Assembly: GCF_020184175.1 (NCBI RefSeq) | Contig: NC_065532.1 | Span: 43,730,287-43,794,286 of the forward strand | Length of the DNA: 64,000 bases | Direction: 5' to 3' | DNA from: Aphis gossypii | Lineage: Eukaryota; Arthropoda; Insecta; Hemiptera; Aphididae | In this document: positions 51,398-63,862 of the stretch, in pieces | Numbering within the stretch: the first letter of the stretch is position 1 | Layout: each line of letters begins with the position of its first letter | Program-made: the position numbers and the translations under genes | Notes under the pieces: model-generated | What the model was told of the DNA's origin: nothing | Databases searched by the model: none | What the model saw: only the letters and a program-made list of their open reading frames with translations

Positions 51398-54300
51398 AAT
51401 CATACAAATATAGCAAACAAATTATTATTAATTTTTGCATAATCCTTTATTGTGTATAGATACATAATGTCTATACATATTATTATTTCCTGAATTATTA
51501 TCGTGCCGTTTACGTTTGTATTTATACTGTAATTCTACAAAATCACAATGTCCAGTGATTACTGGGTGAAAGTTATTAACGAAATGCATCCAACAATTAT
51601 TAATCCCAAACTTAGGTATCTAAATAATTAATTAAATATTATAGTTCCAATAAATTACTAATTAGGGTCATGCAAACGCGATAGACTACCACTTTGCCGT
51701 TATGTTTATGCCATTTATGAAGCTCATTTATGATACACTGATATCCATCAAAATGTATAATAATATTACGTCTTATTCAGTTATTAATCATTGTTATTAT
51801 TCACTTATATTTTTTAATATACATTAAAATATGTATATATTTATAATAATATTTATGTATAATATACATAATATTGTATATATGAATACGCGTACATCGT
51901 GTTTCATTCGTCTGTAGTGTTATCAGTATCACGGAATCCTATACCATACAGGAATAACTATTCCTGTTGAAATACTTATTTTTGATTACTTTACAAAATA
52001 TTTGATGATAATCGTTTGGTCTGTGATATACTATGTGTAAACTGAAGTAGTTTCATCGGCGTAATGCTACCAGACCATCGATATACAGTAAAATAAACAT
52101 TTTGTTTTTGTACAATAACATTTTATTTAAATTTACGTTATATTTTTATCTGTGTAACCAAGTGCCAAATTATTAACATCAAAATCCTCCAACATTACCC
52201 TACTTGGTATTAATCTGTCACTAAAATATTTATACACTATACCAGAGATAGACAATGTTTTATAGTCATTAGCAGAGTACCGCGTAACATATACGTCGTT
52301 TTAAATCAGCAACATAAAATTTAAATGCTTGAAAATAAAGAGACAATACTACATTAGCCGATTTGGGAATAATTGAAATCCAATAAAAATTGAATCAAAT
52401 AATTTAATGCATTGATTTTAAGGTACGAATTTTTATTTGTATTGAAACACCTTTAAATTTGCATAGAATTTCAATTGTTAAGTTAACTGAGCGATAAAAA
52501 TTAATAAAACGTGACACTGTCTCGTTTTGTATTATTATTGTTATTTCGAAATGATTGACCTATTTATTATTTATTTTTTCGTTTAAATACTATTCCAAAT
52601 CATGATATTCTGAAAGATATTTCCAAAGATAAAAAGTATAGTTACGAGTTTATTAATTTTACTTCAAAATTTTACTTGATCGAAATAAGTACACAAACAT
52701 TTTTAAGCCTTTTGATATTAAATTATTTATTAGTTTCAGAAAATAATTACAAACAAACTGTAAATTACTTGTAAAAATTAATGTACTCGTATTTCAATAA
52801 TACGAGTATATTAATAACGTTGATAAATTTTTAACCTCGTGCTGTCAAATTGAATTGAAATAAGTTTTTTTCTTTTGGAAAAAAAGTAAAAGATTAACAA
52901 GAACCCATTCATTACTGGAAGTCGACTGATAACAAACTAACATTATATTTTCTTAAAATTACTGCAATAGTATAAACAATAATATGTATACTAGCAAAAA
53001 TAATGTGATTTTTATCATAGTATTTAAAGCCAAAAGGTATTCAAGCCAAAAAATAAAAATAAAAAAACAAGACTCCTCCAAAAATAAAATAATGAAAAAA
53101 TCCCAATCCTTTAAGTGAGTAATAAGTATTATACTCTATGCATTAATGCAAAATGTAGATATAGCTGATTCCAGTAATCCATTATTTATTTTAACCATAT
53201 TGATTATTGTGAGAAATTTATATATTTTATTATTTTACCTAGTTATTATAATTTTGTTTATAAGTACTAATAGTAAGCGACATGTTTTCCTAGTTATTTA
53301 TGTCTTACAGGTGTGTGCCGTGTGGTAACGCATCCGTTGAGATAGTGTTGTGCTGAAAAATGTATAGAGGTTCTGTGAAAAAAAAAGAATTCCCCAGAAT
53401 ATGCCAAAAATACGAACGTGGCCTCTAAGCTTATCGCAGTCACTTGCAAAAAGTAATAAATTATATCTATCTGTACCCACTATCGGAGAGTAGCAACATA
53501 GTTAGTTTAGGTGTTACGTTAGGAAAATGCATCATACTTGTACATGGCATTATACAGCTTAGCCTTAAAACGCAAAGTAACAATATGACGTACATGTGTG
53601 GAACACCCCTTCTCCCACGTCACAATTTTCACAACTTTTTTTTTAAGTATATACACACGTTATTTTTGAAATTTGCTTACTTTAATTTAAACATGGTCCA
53701 TAGATAATAACATATAAACTGCATTTAAACTGCGGGTCATTCATATTTTTCCATGAACTTCTTAGTGCCAATTTTATTAAAAAATAAATAAATTTTACCT
53801 GTGATAGTTCAAAGTACACTGTACTTTTATTAAAGAAAAAATATGTTGATATTATATTGTTAAACCTATCGTTTTGTCTCATCCTCTCACTGTTTATGAT
53901 CTGTATACTTGTATAGTATGTACAAGTAGTATGTTATGTTCTTCTAATAATACTGTCTTCAAATTTCTCTCTACTCGCTCAGTCCATATTTTTGTACAAA
54001 CATTTTGAAAAAATGATATAATTTGTTAGTCACTTTTTTATCGTTTTATTCTGAGTAATAAAAACAATAACAGTATTACAGATAACATCGACATTACAGT
54101 ATTGTTCTAGATTGTTGAGAACACTACAAGGTTAGTGTGTCATCCGCTACGTGAAATTATAAAACACATAAAATACAAAAAATACATAAATACATAAATA
54201 AATAAATATATATTATATTATTTGTCTAAAAATTTTGATTTACACACATATAATTTATCAACTCATCAAGTAATCATAATAATATATATACACATTACAC

Positions 54301-55388
54301 ACGTTGTCTATTATTTCTTCATGCTTTAGCACTGTAAACTCAAGAAGATAATATGATTTAATTACTTTCTCCGATTTAATGGTTTCTAAAATCATTATGT
54401 CATTAAGATTCATTAAGACAATATTAGTATAATTAATATAATCCAATTTGTTTTATTATGATTCAAAGTATTGTTTTTGTTTTCCCGATTTTTTATTGAA
54501 AAATTTATTTTTAGATAGATATAATCTAATATGTCATATCTATAATACCTATAAATTATCTAACAAAAAATAAATAAGATAAAAAAAACATGTGATACAA
54601 AAATTGACATTGGGTGGGCAATAATTTTTCACGTTTTCCATATCATTAATTATTTTCTTCCGTTAATTACATAGGTAGAATTAATATAAATTTATTTATG
54701 TCAACATTTTATAACAAGCAGATCTATATATAGAATGTGCCAAGGTGAGATATTTCCGTGCATACCCATAGGGTGAACTTAAGAGTTTGTAATTACTTAC
54801 ATTTTATTTTGTATTGAACCAACTATAATTATTATAAAAGTATGATATTATAAACGTGTTTTGTTTTATTTATATAGTATCGTCAATCTGTAGGTGAAAA
54901 TTTAAAAACTTGAATAATTAAAGTGTGGGATTGGATATTCTATAAAATCTTTTTTTATACAAATAATGCCTCGGAAAAATGATTAAGGCATTACGCAGAA
55001 CGTAGCACATGGCTGATTAAGCCGTTAAAACCGACAACTTCTAACTTTTTACACTATAAACAAGTTATAATCAAACACCACCGTAATAATAATATATTTA
55101 ATGCAATAACATTTTAAAGTTTTAATATTGTAATATTATTTAGTAATTTTTGTTGTTCATTAGTTTTATCAAGGTTAAAATGAATAGTACGTCAAATACA
55201 TATTCATTTCTTAAAAATAACCAATATTTATTAATATAAATAAGTGGTACATGAGTATGTACCAGGTACCTATATATAAGTATATTTATCATTTTTACTA
55301 AAAGTGTTCCAAACAAATGTGTAAATAGTTAATAATAGTTATTATTATATTTTTTTACATTTACAATTTTCATTAATTGGTAATGAAG
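51398..55388. other. AT-rich intergenic DNA
   Basis: No gene called. A hydrophobic frame at 53146-53328 is poly-Ile/Leu from AT-rich DNA. A short patch at 53300-53440 is less AT-rich and contains acceptor- and donor-like sites on both strands, but no exon could be decided. Confidence 0.5.
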
Positions 55389-55412
55389 GAACAACACTGG
55401 AGGAGAAGGAAG
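55389..55412 (+). CDS. possible 24-nt micro-exon, phase 1
   Basis: Between gaatgaag-type acceptor (AG 55387-55388) and donor GAAG|gtaaaa lie 24 bases: two bases of a split codon, TTLEEKE, and one base. Length, phase and the TLE core resemble the candidate micro-exon at 62588-62611. The acceptor lacks a good pyrimidine tract. It would belong to the micro-exon gene downstream if real. Confidence 0.2.
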
Positions 55413-58400
55413 GTAAAAGAGAGTTTTCCGGCAAGCTAAAACTCAAAATATGGCCGTTTATAGGTAAACAAATTATCAATATTCAATATCTACTTATTAA
55501 GTTAATTTTATCTATTTTAATATAGTGATAAATGCATTTTTATTTCTTAGTGTTTTAAAATAATAAAAAATACTTAAGTCAAACAATAGTTTAAAAAAAA
55601 AATAGTACACAATTACGAGAATAATTTAATAACATTTTTTTTTTTATTTTATTTTTTTTTATTTTTACAAGTAATATACAATCTGTATCAAAATTTAATA
55701 ACATGATCGAGAAATTGTAATACGGCGACAACAGTAGTGATAATAACAACAACAAAAAACAGACAAAAATATTCTTCAAATAGATGTCATAAATACAATT
55801 TTTGAAATTTTTCCAAATCTAATACTTCACTAATCTTTTATCGATATACTTTATTATGCTATGTATTTTTTTTGTTAGTGCATTACGTATTTATTAGTGC
55901 GTTTTTTTGTGTTTTTTAGGTAATAAATGCATTTAAGTTGTTAGGACAACAACATCTGGGCTTTACACAGATTTATATATGATGAAATAATTATGACACA
56001 GATAATTGTAAACACAATTATATACCTAAATAGTGTACTTTTATTCGAGTTTCTATCGTGTATTTATAATTTATGTAATATATGAATAATTATTACTCCC
56101 CTTCATAACTCATTTTCATGCTAGAATTGATTCTCTAGAATATGACATTATTGTACTTAATCAGTGAAAGTATTACAATATAATAACAGATTTTAAAGAT
56201 TATTGTAAAAGTAAGATTATAATATATTCTTAAATTAAGCTAATTTAAAATCAATTGTTGAAACTCCAAATTGAGTCTTATTTATTATTGATATAACACA
56301 TGTATAATACGTCTCTGCTAAAACAAATAAAATAACTGTATAATAATATGAACAACTCCATAAATAAATATAGTTGAAACTTATTCAATATAATATTACA
56401 ACTCATAATGATTGATAATGAAACGATATTCCTCAGCGCCGTTATGCACCTGTTTTGCCTTTACACTACGCCGTGTTACATACTGACAAAAACCGATTCT
56501 ATGTGAAAATTCAGATTACTTAAATTTGTATACGACCTTTAAAAAAAAAAATAGGTTTAGATAATTTAAAAACGTAATCACATTATCAAAGTAATTTTTC
56601 ATTTAAAATTAATATATTTAATCAATTCATAATCTTAGAATAAAAATCGATCATTGTGAAAATTATACAATTAATATTTTAGTAGGTAACGAAAAGGAAT
56701 GCATTGCGCTCTCTAGTGATTTGATTATGATATATCGTTAGACCACCGAGGTACAACAGCCACCACCGTGATGCACCACATGATAACATTATAAAGAATG
56801 GATAATTTATAAAATATGTATTAAACTTATTCTATTAAAATTATTTTTTTATGACGTGATAAGTGTAAATCATGATTGGGACATCACATTTAATCACAAA
56901 AAATAAATGTATCTTAAAATACACATAAACCGTTACATAAAAATATTAATATGCTAAATAGCAAATAATAATATGTGAAATTCGATCGTTATTTTTTTGT
57001 CCAGCATATCTGAGTAAGTTTACTTATTTTATATTAAATGTCTAAAACATAATTAATTTTATCAAAAAATTAAATTAATATTTTTAATAAACTTAATTGT
57101 TCTTAATAATATTTTAAGATAAGCAAAACAAATTAATCAAATACGTATTTATATCATATTTAATAAAAAAAAAAATAAATAAGTAGCTTTGTGGAAATTT
57201 GAACATATTTAATAAAGTAAATTATGAAAAGATAATGGATCGATGTCCTTTTTTTATAAAAAAATCACATTAAACTTTATGTATTTTGAATCAGTAGTTT
57301 CGGAAACCGCCACGAATAAAAATAACGGACTCTCTTTTAAATATTGTTATAATAGATACCTTTTTTCTTTTCCTATGTATCCGAAAGCAAAGGAGACTCT
57401 TTATTTAATGACGTATACAAATTAAAAAAAGTAGCGAACTACATACAATGTACATTATACATAATACAAATAACGCATTGAGTGATTTCAGGTTATACTG
57501 CATCATCATAACGTTACAAAATTTTAATAGATATCCATATATTTTTTAGAATGCTCTAGTAAGAAATGCATTTAAGTATATCACACAATTATGCAACGGT
57601 ATTAGTTTAGCTGCACAGAAATGTAAACTGCACACTATATTACGAGTATCTAAACGATCTAAACGATATTGTTTCAACAACTTATAAATTAATATAATAA
57701 TATAATACCTTGATATGAACAAAATGCTATACATTAAACACATTTTAGTCCTTCAAATGATTTTGGCTATAACCAACTTTTGTTAATTTTATTCAATAAT
57801 TTTGTTTTTTATTAATTTTTTATGAATTAATACTATTCGTCATCATTGTTAATTATGTATATTAATTATTTAATTTAGATTAGAATTTAAATTGATAGAC
57901 TTAACATTTTTTTAAAGTAAATTAATATATCTGTGAGTTGACGTAAAAAAAGATTTAAAAGGGTCCTAATTGGTGCAATTTACATATAGGTACCAGTGAA
58001 TAACTCACACCCTCATTTTATTTCGACGATATAGTTTCAAGCCTTATTTTTTAACGAAATTCAACTCTAAAATCACATCTCACGTTTTCATCTAGACCAT
58101 CTTCTTAAAATGAACTTTAATAGGTTTTAAATTTTTACTATTATTATTTTTATAAATCATTTTTTTCAATAAATATTATGCGTGCCAATAATATAATTTT
58201 AATATTGAAAAATGCCTAATAGTTGATCTTAAGACAATTGGGTTTGATAGTAAGTATATTTTTCATTTTCATTTTACGCAACCTTATTAGTTATGTAAAA
58301 CTAGTTTATAATATTGTATTCAATTAGTATTAAATTCAACTAGTAAAGAAATAAGCTTTAAACTTCATCCAATAATAAATTTATGATATATCAAATTATT

Positions 58401-58437
58401 ATGTACCTATAGATACAAATACATTTATAAATATCGT
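55413..58437. other. AT-rich non-coding
   Basis: A 60-codon plus frame at 57243-57425 has no splice or domain support. If the micro-exon gene starts to the left, this would be intron. Confidence 0.45.
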
Positions 58438-58790
58438 TCTGTTAAGATCATTCGGTGAGTTACATGACGTGTAATGTGATAACTATATTCTATATAATAT
58501 TAAAGTTTGACGTGTATATTTTGAAAATAATTTTACTGTAAAATTATATTATATAATAGTTTATTCAAATCTATACCTTTGAAAAGCAATTACAAAGTTG
58601 TTTTACGTTAGTACCATCATTGATAAATGCATATTTACTTTTTATCTCATTTCGAAAAAAAATAAATGATCCAAACGTGGATCACTAAATCATGTATAAG
58701 AGATCATTATTCCATTATTATGCCATTAAATGTTTAATAATAATAGTTCTTGAAACCCAACATGAGCGTTTTATAATAATGTTGTATACT
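58438..58790 (+). repeat. partial copy of the micro-exon cassette, second exon deleted
   Basis: This segment aligns with the intron between the first two micro-exons (59383-59765), sharing CATTCGGTGAGTTACATGACG and TCTATACCTTTGAAAA. At about 58790 it switches abruptly to TAAGTTTTTAGATGTAT, the sequence that follows the donor of the second-exon type (compare 61042 onward). The second exon of this copy and the intron end before it are therefore missing. Confidence 0.75.
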
Positions 58791-61700
58791 ATAAGTTTTT
58801 AGATGTATATTTATATATTATTGTATAATATAACTTATAACTGACAAATAACTGAAATATAACATTCCAATATACTAATCAATACATTTTTAATATTTTT
58901 TTATTTTCCTATTTGGGATTAATGAAGCCGTAAATAGAGATCCTCCTATTAAAATATGTGATGATTCAGTAAACGAGGATGGATGTGACGAAAAGTTAAA
59001 GTTATATACAGATACTGCTTCCCAGCAAGGTAATTATTTTCGTTTGTTTTTTTTTTTTTATCAATTTTGACTAAATATTGGATAAGTTGAAAATAACTTT
59101 TCATGAAACAAGTAAAGAAGTCATACTTATTACAGTCAATACGAAAGAGTAAACAAATTCAAATATTTATTTTTAATAATAGTTACATAATAACAAAACT
59201 ATGATTGCTATAAAGATAAGTAATAAATCATCACAACCACACACTGTTCGATATAACTCTTAAGTTACCGGCTGCTTAATATAATAACACAAATGTGAGT
59301 GTGTGATAAGATTAACAGTTAGACGAGTTTGTCAGTTTCGTATTATTTAAGTAAATATTATTATTACGTATAATTATTACGGTCTGATAAAATCATTCGG
59401 TGAGTTACATGACGTATGTGATAACTATTCTATGTAAAATTTAAAAAATCTCAAATATAATTTTTTTAGTTGTTTTAATATAAAAATTTGAATAATTTGA
59501 CTATTAAATTCTATTATACATTAGTTCATTGAAATCTATACCTTTGAAAAATAATTACAAAGTGATTTTTCGTTAGTACCACCGTTTATTATTGATAATT
59601 GCATAATTACTTTTTATCACATTTTTAAAAAAAAAGTAAATTTACCAATAATAGTGGAATACTAAATCATGTGTACCATTAGTTAGTTTTAAGGTCATTA
59701 AATGTATAATGATAATTGTTTATGAAACCCGACATGAGAATTTTATTATTATAATAAAGTATACTTGTATTATTTATACTAATAAAATGCAAATACATTA
59801 CATTGCTGGTTAATCAATGGTATCCGTATCAGTATACCTATTACCTGAAACGTAGTCACCAAATAAATTTCCATAACATATATTTTTATTTTATGAATTG
59901 TGTGGTAATTGATTGTGTGTTAGTGATAATAATAAAAAATTGGCTATTTCAGATGATCACGAACCTTTACTTAATCGTGCATCACAAAATCTTAATGAAA
60001 AAATAACAAATGAAAGTAAGTTTTTAAATGTATGATTTTAAGCTACGTCTCCCTGTTTATGATGTGTTAACGTAATACCTTTTTAGTTTTTCGTATTCAC
60101 TCCATTACATACTAATAACAATATTTTAAATACTCTTCTTTACTCGTTAATACGTTTATCGTTTATGATAATTCATGCATGTACTAATTACGATATAAGT
60201 TGTGTATTTCAACTTAATGTACCCGCTTAATGTACTTAATTTAGTAACTAAAATATGAATAACAAAAATGGTAATTGAATGAGTAAAACAAATGTAAGGA
60301 AAAAAGGGAAATTAAAATTAAAGAGAATAATTTTAAAAATTAATATGATAAGAAATAATAGAATGATAGTTCGTTATTTATTTTATTTTACAATCTTCTT
60401 GATTTATAAACAATAATGACACTGACCTATAACATATCAATACTATATAGTATATACTAATCAATACATTTTAAATATTTTTCTGTATTTTTCTATTAGG
60501 TATTAATAAAGAGTCTAAAAGTGAAATATGCAATCATTCAGTAAACAAACTTGGACGTAAAAAAAAAAAGGAAAACACTGATCCTCTACCAGGTAAGTAA
60601 TTCATTATTTTTTATCAAGTTTAACCAGAAATTTGATTAGTTAAAAAAACGTTTCATGGAACAAGTCATGAAGTAATACTTCCGATACGAAAGAGTAAAA
60701 AAATTCAAATACCTACTCGTATTTATATTTAAGTAATAGTAACATAACAACAAAATTAACGATGACGAATTGAGTGTGAAATGAGGATGCTTTATACTAA
60801 TAAAACACAGAACACATTGCATTATTGGTTTAAAAATAGCATCAATGTAACAGACGAAGTCACCAAAAAAAGGTCCAAAAAATAAATTTTTATTTTATGA
60901 ATCGTGTGGCAATTGAACATAAATTAGTGATAATGATAAAAAAATTGGCTATTCCAGGTGATTTTCCGGATGATCGTCAACTTTTTCTAAATCATGCATT
61001 ACAAGAACTTAATAATAATATAAAAAAGAATAATGATGAAAGTAAGTTTTTAGATGTATTTGTATATATTGTATAATATAACTTTTCACCGACCTATAAC
61101 TGAAGTATAACATTCCAATATAGTTACTAATTAATACATTTTTAATATTTTTTTTCTATGCTTTCATTAGGGAAAAAAGAAGATCCTCTTTTATGTGATG
61201 ATTCAGTAAACAAGGACGAACAGTTTTATACAGATACTGGTTCTCTGCCAGGTAAGTATTTTAGTTTGTTTTTTTTTTTATCGATTTTTACTAAATATTG
61301 GACAAGTTGAAAATAACCTTTCAAGTAAAAAAGTCATATTTATTATAGTCGATACGAAAGAGTAAAAAATCTTAAATATTTATATTTTTACTAATTGTTA
61401 ATAAGTGCTTAATTTATTTCTATGAGGATAAGTAATAAATTATCAAAACCATATACTATTTGATATAAATTTTAAGTTACCGGCTGCTCAATATAATAAC
61501 ACAAATATAAATATGTGATAAGATTAACAGTTAGACGAGTTTGTCAGTCTCTGTATTATTTCAGTAAATATTATTATTACGTATAATTGTCTTAAGAATG
61601 CATATACATTTATAAAACTGTTAAAACAATTTTGAAACGCTTAAAATAGTTTGCTCATTGTTTAAAATAAATAAGATTTTTTTATTAGAGTTGAAAGACT

Positions 61701-63862
61701 TTTATTCAACATTTTAATTAAGCCAATCATTTTATTTAATGTAGATTTCATAGTTTGACATATCGGTCTAATAAATTCATTTTTAAGTATATAGGCATTT
61801 GATGCATCCTAAAAATAATAAAATAGTTATTTTTATTATATTAGAGATATAAATGTTTCGATGAAAAATATTTCCCAGTACTAATTATCAAAAATTATAC
61901 TTTTTAGCTTATATAAACGAGTACTGCGATGATTTAATACAAACAAAATATAATGGTAACCAATATTCGTTGATCTTGCTATCTATTCTTATACTAGTTA
62001 TATTTATCTAAAAAAACAATTCATAGAATTTGAAGTATTAATAGTTTTATAGTATATTTAGATAGTAATATTTGTATATTGTATATTTTTTTATTATTTA
62101 TTAAATATAAAATATGACACAAGTTGATGAAATCATATTAATTTTTTAATTTCTTTACACTGCCATTTAGGACTCCATTGCAATATTGTGAATATCTCTG
62201 TTAGTATATACATACTATTTGTACATAAAATTTCAAATCTTTTACTATTTATAAGAAAATATTAATCATACCGTTTTATTACACTAAATAATTAAGGATT
62301 CAAAATGTAAATTATAATTTTTAAATTTTGTTTCGATAAAAATTAAATTTTAAAAACAATTATTATCGCAAAAATGTAATCTTTATAAAATGTATTATCA
62401 AAACAAAAAATTTATTTGTACATAACACCTTCTTACCTTATTCTGTACCTAGTTGATCCTAATATAGAAGGTAATGTTAACAATTTAAATTTAAAATACA
62501 ACTTAAGAATTAAGATTTAGAATTTATTAAAAATCATAAGTTGTATAGCAATAAATTCAATAATGTACTTATATTTTTATTTTATAGAATATACATTAGA
62601 AAATTTAAATGGTAATTTATTTTTATAATTTTAAATACAAAATAAATTATGGTAGCTTAATTAATATTAATTGTCATTTACTTCTAAGACTTAGAGTCTA
62701 AGTCGACACTAACGTAGTTGCCATGAAAAGTAAATTGATTAAATGGAATAAATATCTAAAAAGTGGGTACCAGTTATATGTATAATAGGTTACCTTATAA
62801 AGTGGATCACTATATTGTGGGTATATTTATTTTTTTATTGTATACAAAAAATTATTCTGAATGGTGATGGACTATCAGTCTATAAAATCACTAAATATAT
62901 TTCATGTTATATTTTAGATTCTGAGCGAAAAAATGAATGTATTGTCGTATTGATTTTGTAATGAAAATGTGTGGGGTACTAGAAATGTTTTCTATTTTAG
63001 AAGTGGTTTCTGGTAATAAATCGGATCAAGTAGGTTGAGTCAAGAGTAAAAATTCACAACACTTTTCTTAGTAAACCAGGGATTTTATCGTTGATTCGGT
63101 TTTCAACAAAAATAATTTCTTTATTGATTACTACTTTACTTATTTTATGGTAAAGTGGTATTGACTCAAAAGTTTATAACACTTATGTAATAAGTATGGG
63201 AAATATATATTTTATATTATCATAACAATTAAATACTACTAATAATATAATAAATACAATGTTTTTGAAAAAAATTTAATAATATTAATAGTAAAATTAA
63301 TTAATTTAATAGCAACATCAATATGAAAATATAATATGATGAAATATATAATATACTTATTAATTATTACGATAAGCTGATGATCGTCTACGCTCAAAAT
63401 CTTCTTTCGTATACAATTATATATCATTGAATTCAAAACACATCCAATTCAGGTACTCATTTGCTATCTACTAAGCAGCAGAGCGGTTTACTCATTATTC
63501 AACTCATTTACTCAACTTCTTTTAATTCACCATTTTTTTAACCAAGCATAAAATTGATAATTTTATAATTTTTTTACGTAATTAAATTAATAAACCAATA
63601 CTCATTATTTACATGTGTGTATTTAATTCTATAAACAATTATTTATTCAAATTCATAAATATGTATTTATTATTTATTAATTATAAAAAAAATACAAATT
63701 GTCCTTAACAAAAAAATAATAAATACTAATAGATAAGTTTTACTAAAAAAAGAAAATACTAAAAATACCTACTACCTAATAAAATTGTAAATATTTTTTT
63801 AGAGATGGCAAAGATATACTTTGATCAAGAAAAATCCATAATTGAACGCGAAAGGAACAAAA
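58791..63862 (+). CDS. micro-exon gene with tandemly duplicated exon pairs (partial, runs off right edge)
   Basis: Unrecognised gene. Inferred exons are 58928-59029, 59953-60015, 60500-60592, 60958-61041, 61171-61251, (62588-62611) and 63803-63862. Each begins with two bases and ends with one base of a split codon, so all introns are phase 1 and all exons are multiples of three. Two exon types alternate: type 1 carries a [KI]CDDSVN core and ends YTDTxSxx, type 2 carries LNxAxQxLNxxI. The joined peptide is hydrophilic, Asn/Lys/Asp-rich and has a few cysteines. Introns are homologous between copies, so whole intron-exon cassettes were duplicated. Exon copies differ by in-frame indels, which suggests coding constraint. 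Upstream exons, including any signal peptide, were not found. Architecture resembles secreted micro-exon genes, but function is unknown. Confidence 0.65.
58928..59029 (+). CDS. micro-exon 1 (type 1), shifted acceptor
   Basis: Encodes 33 full codons from VNRDPPIKICDDSVN to KLYTDTASQQ and ends CAAG|gtaatt. By alignment with the other type-1 exons the ancestral acceptor would be at 58915, but there the AG reads TG. The next AG, 12 bases on (gaag|CC), keeps phase 1 and drops four codons. Confidence 0.6.
59953..60015 (+). CDS. micro-exon 2 (type 2)
   Basis: 63 bases between ggctatttcag and GAAA|gtaagt. Encodes DHEPLLNRASQNLNEKITNE plus split codons, phase 1 at both ends. Homologous to 60958-61041. 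Confidence 0.65.
60500..60592 (+). CDS. micro-exon 3 (type 1)
   Basis: 93 bases between tttttctattag and CCAG|gtaagt. Thirty full codons begin INKESKSEICNHSVN and include a K-rich run (RKKKKEN) encoded by eleven consecutive A bases after CGT. Phase 1 at both ends. Confidence 0.65.
60958..61041 (+). CDS. micro-exon 4 (type 2)
   Basis: 84 bases between ggctattccag and GAAA|gtaagt. Encodes DFPDDRQLFLNHALQELNNN and then IKKNNDE, seven codons longer than its partner 59953-60015, with all indels in frame. Confidence 0.65.
61171..61251 (+). CDS. micro-exon 5 (type 1)
   Basis: 81 bases between gctttcattag and CCAG|gtaagt. Encodes KKEDPLLCDDSVNKDEQF and then YTDTGSLP. It is closest to micro-exon 1, from which it differs by several codon-length gaps. 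The intron before it is only 129 bases. Confidence 0.68.
61252..62587. other. intron of the micro-exon gene
   Basis: The first 340 bases align with the intron after micro-exon 1 (59030-59380), sharing GTTACCGGCTGCT and TTAACAGTTAGACGAGTTTG. The similarity ends near 61590, the right boundary of the duplicated block. Confidence 0.6.
62588..62611 (+). CDS. candidate 24-nt micro-exon
   Basis: 24 bases between ttttattttatag and AATG|gtaatt, encoding YTLENLN with phase-1 split codons on both sides. Phase and symmetry fit the neighbouring exons exactly, but such a short exon could arise by chance in AT-rich DNA. Confidence 0.35.
63803..63862 (+). CDS. micro-exon, non-repeat type
   Basis: 60 bases between atattttttttag and AAAA|gtatgt, encoding MAKIYFDQEKSIIERERNK with phase-1 split codons. 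The peptide is charged and helix-prone and is not a copy of the type 1 or type 2 exons. It shows that the gene continues beyond the window. Confidence 0.5.

Noticed and set aside
53146..53328. Hydrophobic 60-codon frame, possible membrane peptide
   Set aside because: Ile/Leu/Phe runs are expected from AT-rich DNA; no splice context or charge pattern of a real membrane protein.
58791..63862. Calling the micro-exon gene a bicycle effector
   Set aside because: No pair of C-Y-C motifs is visible and the introns are phase 1, so only an architectural resemblance can be claimed.
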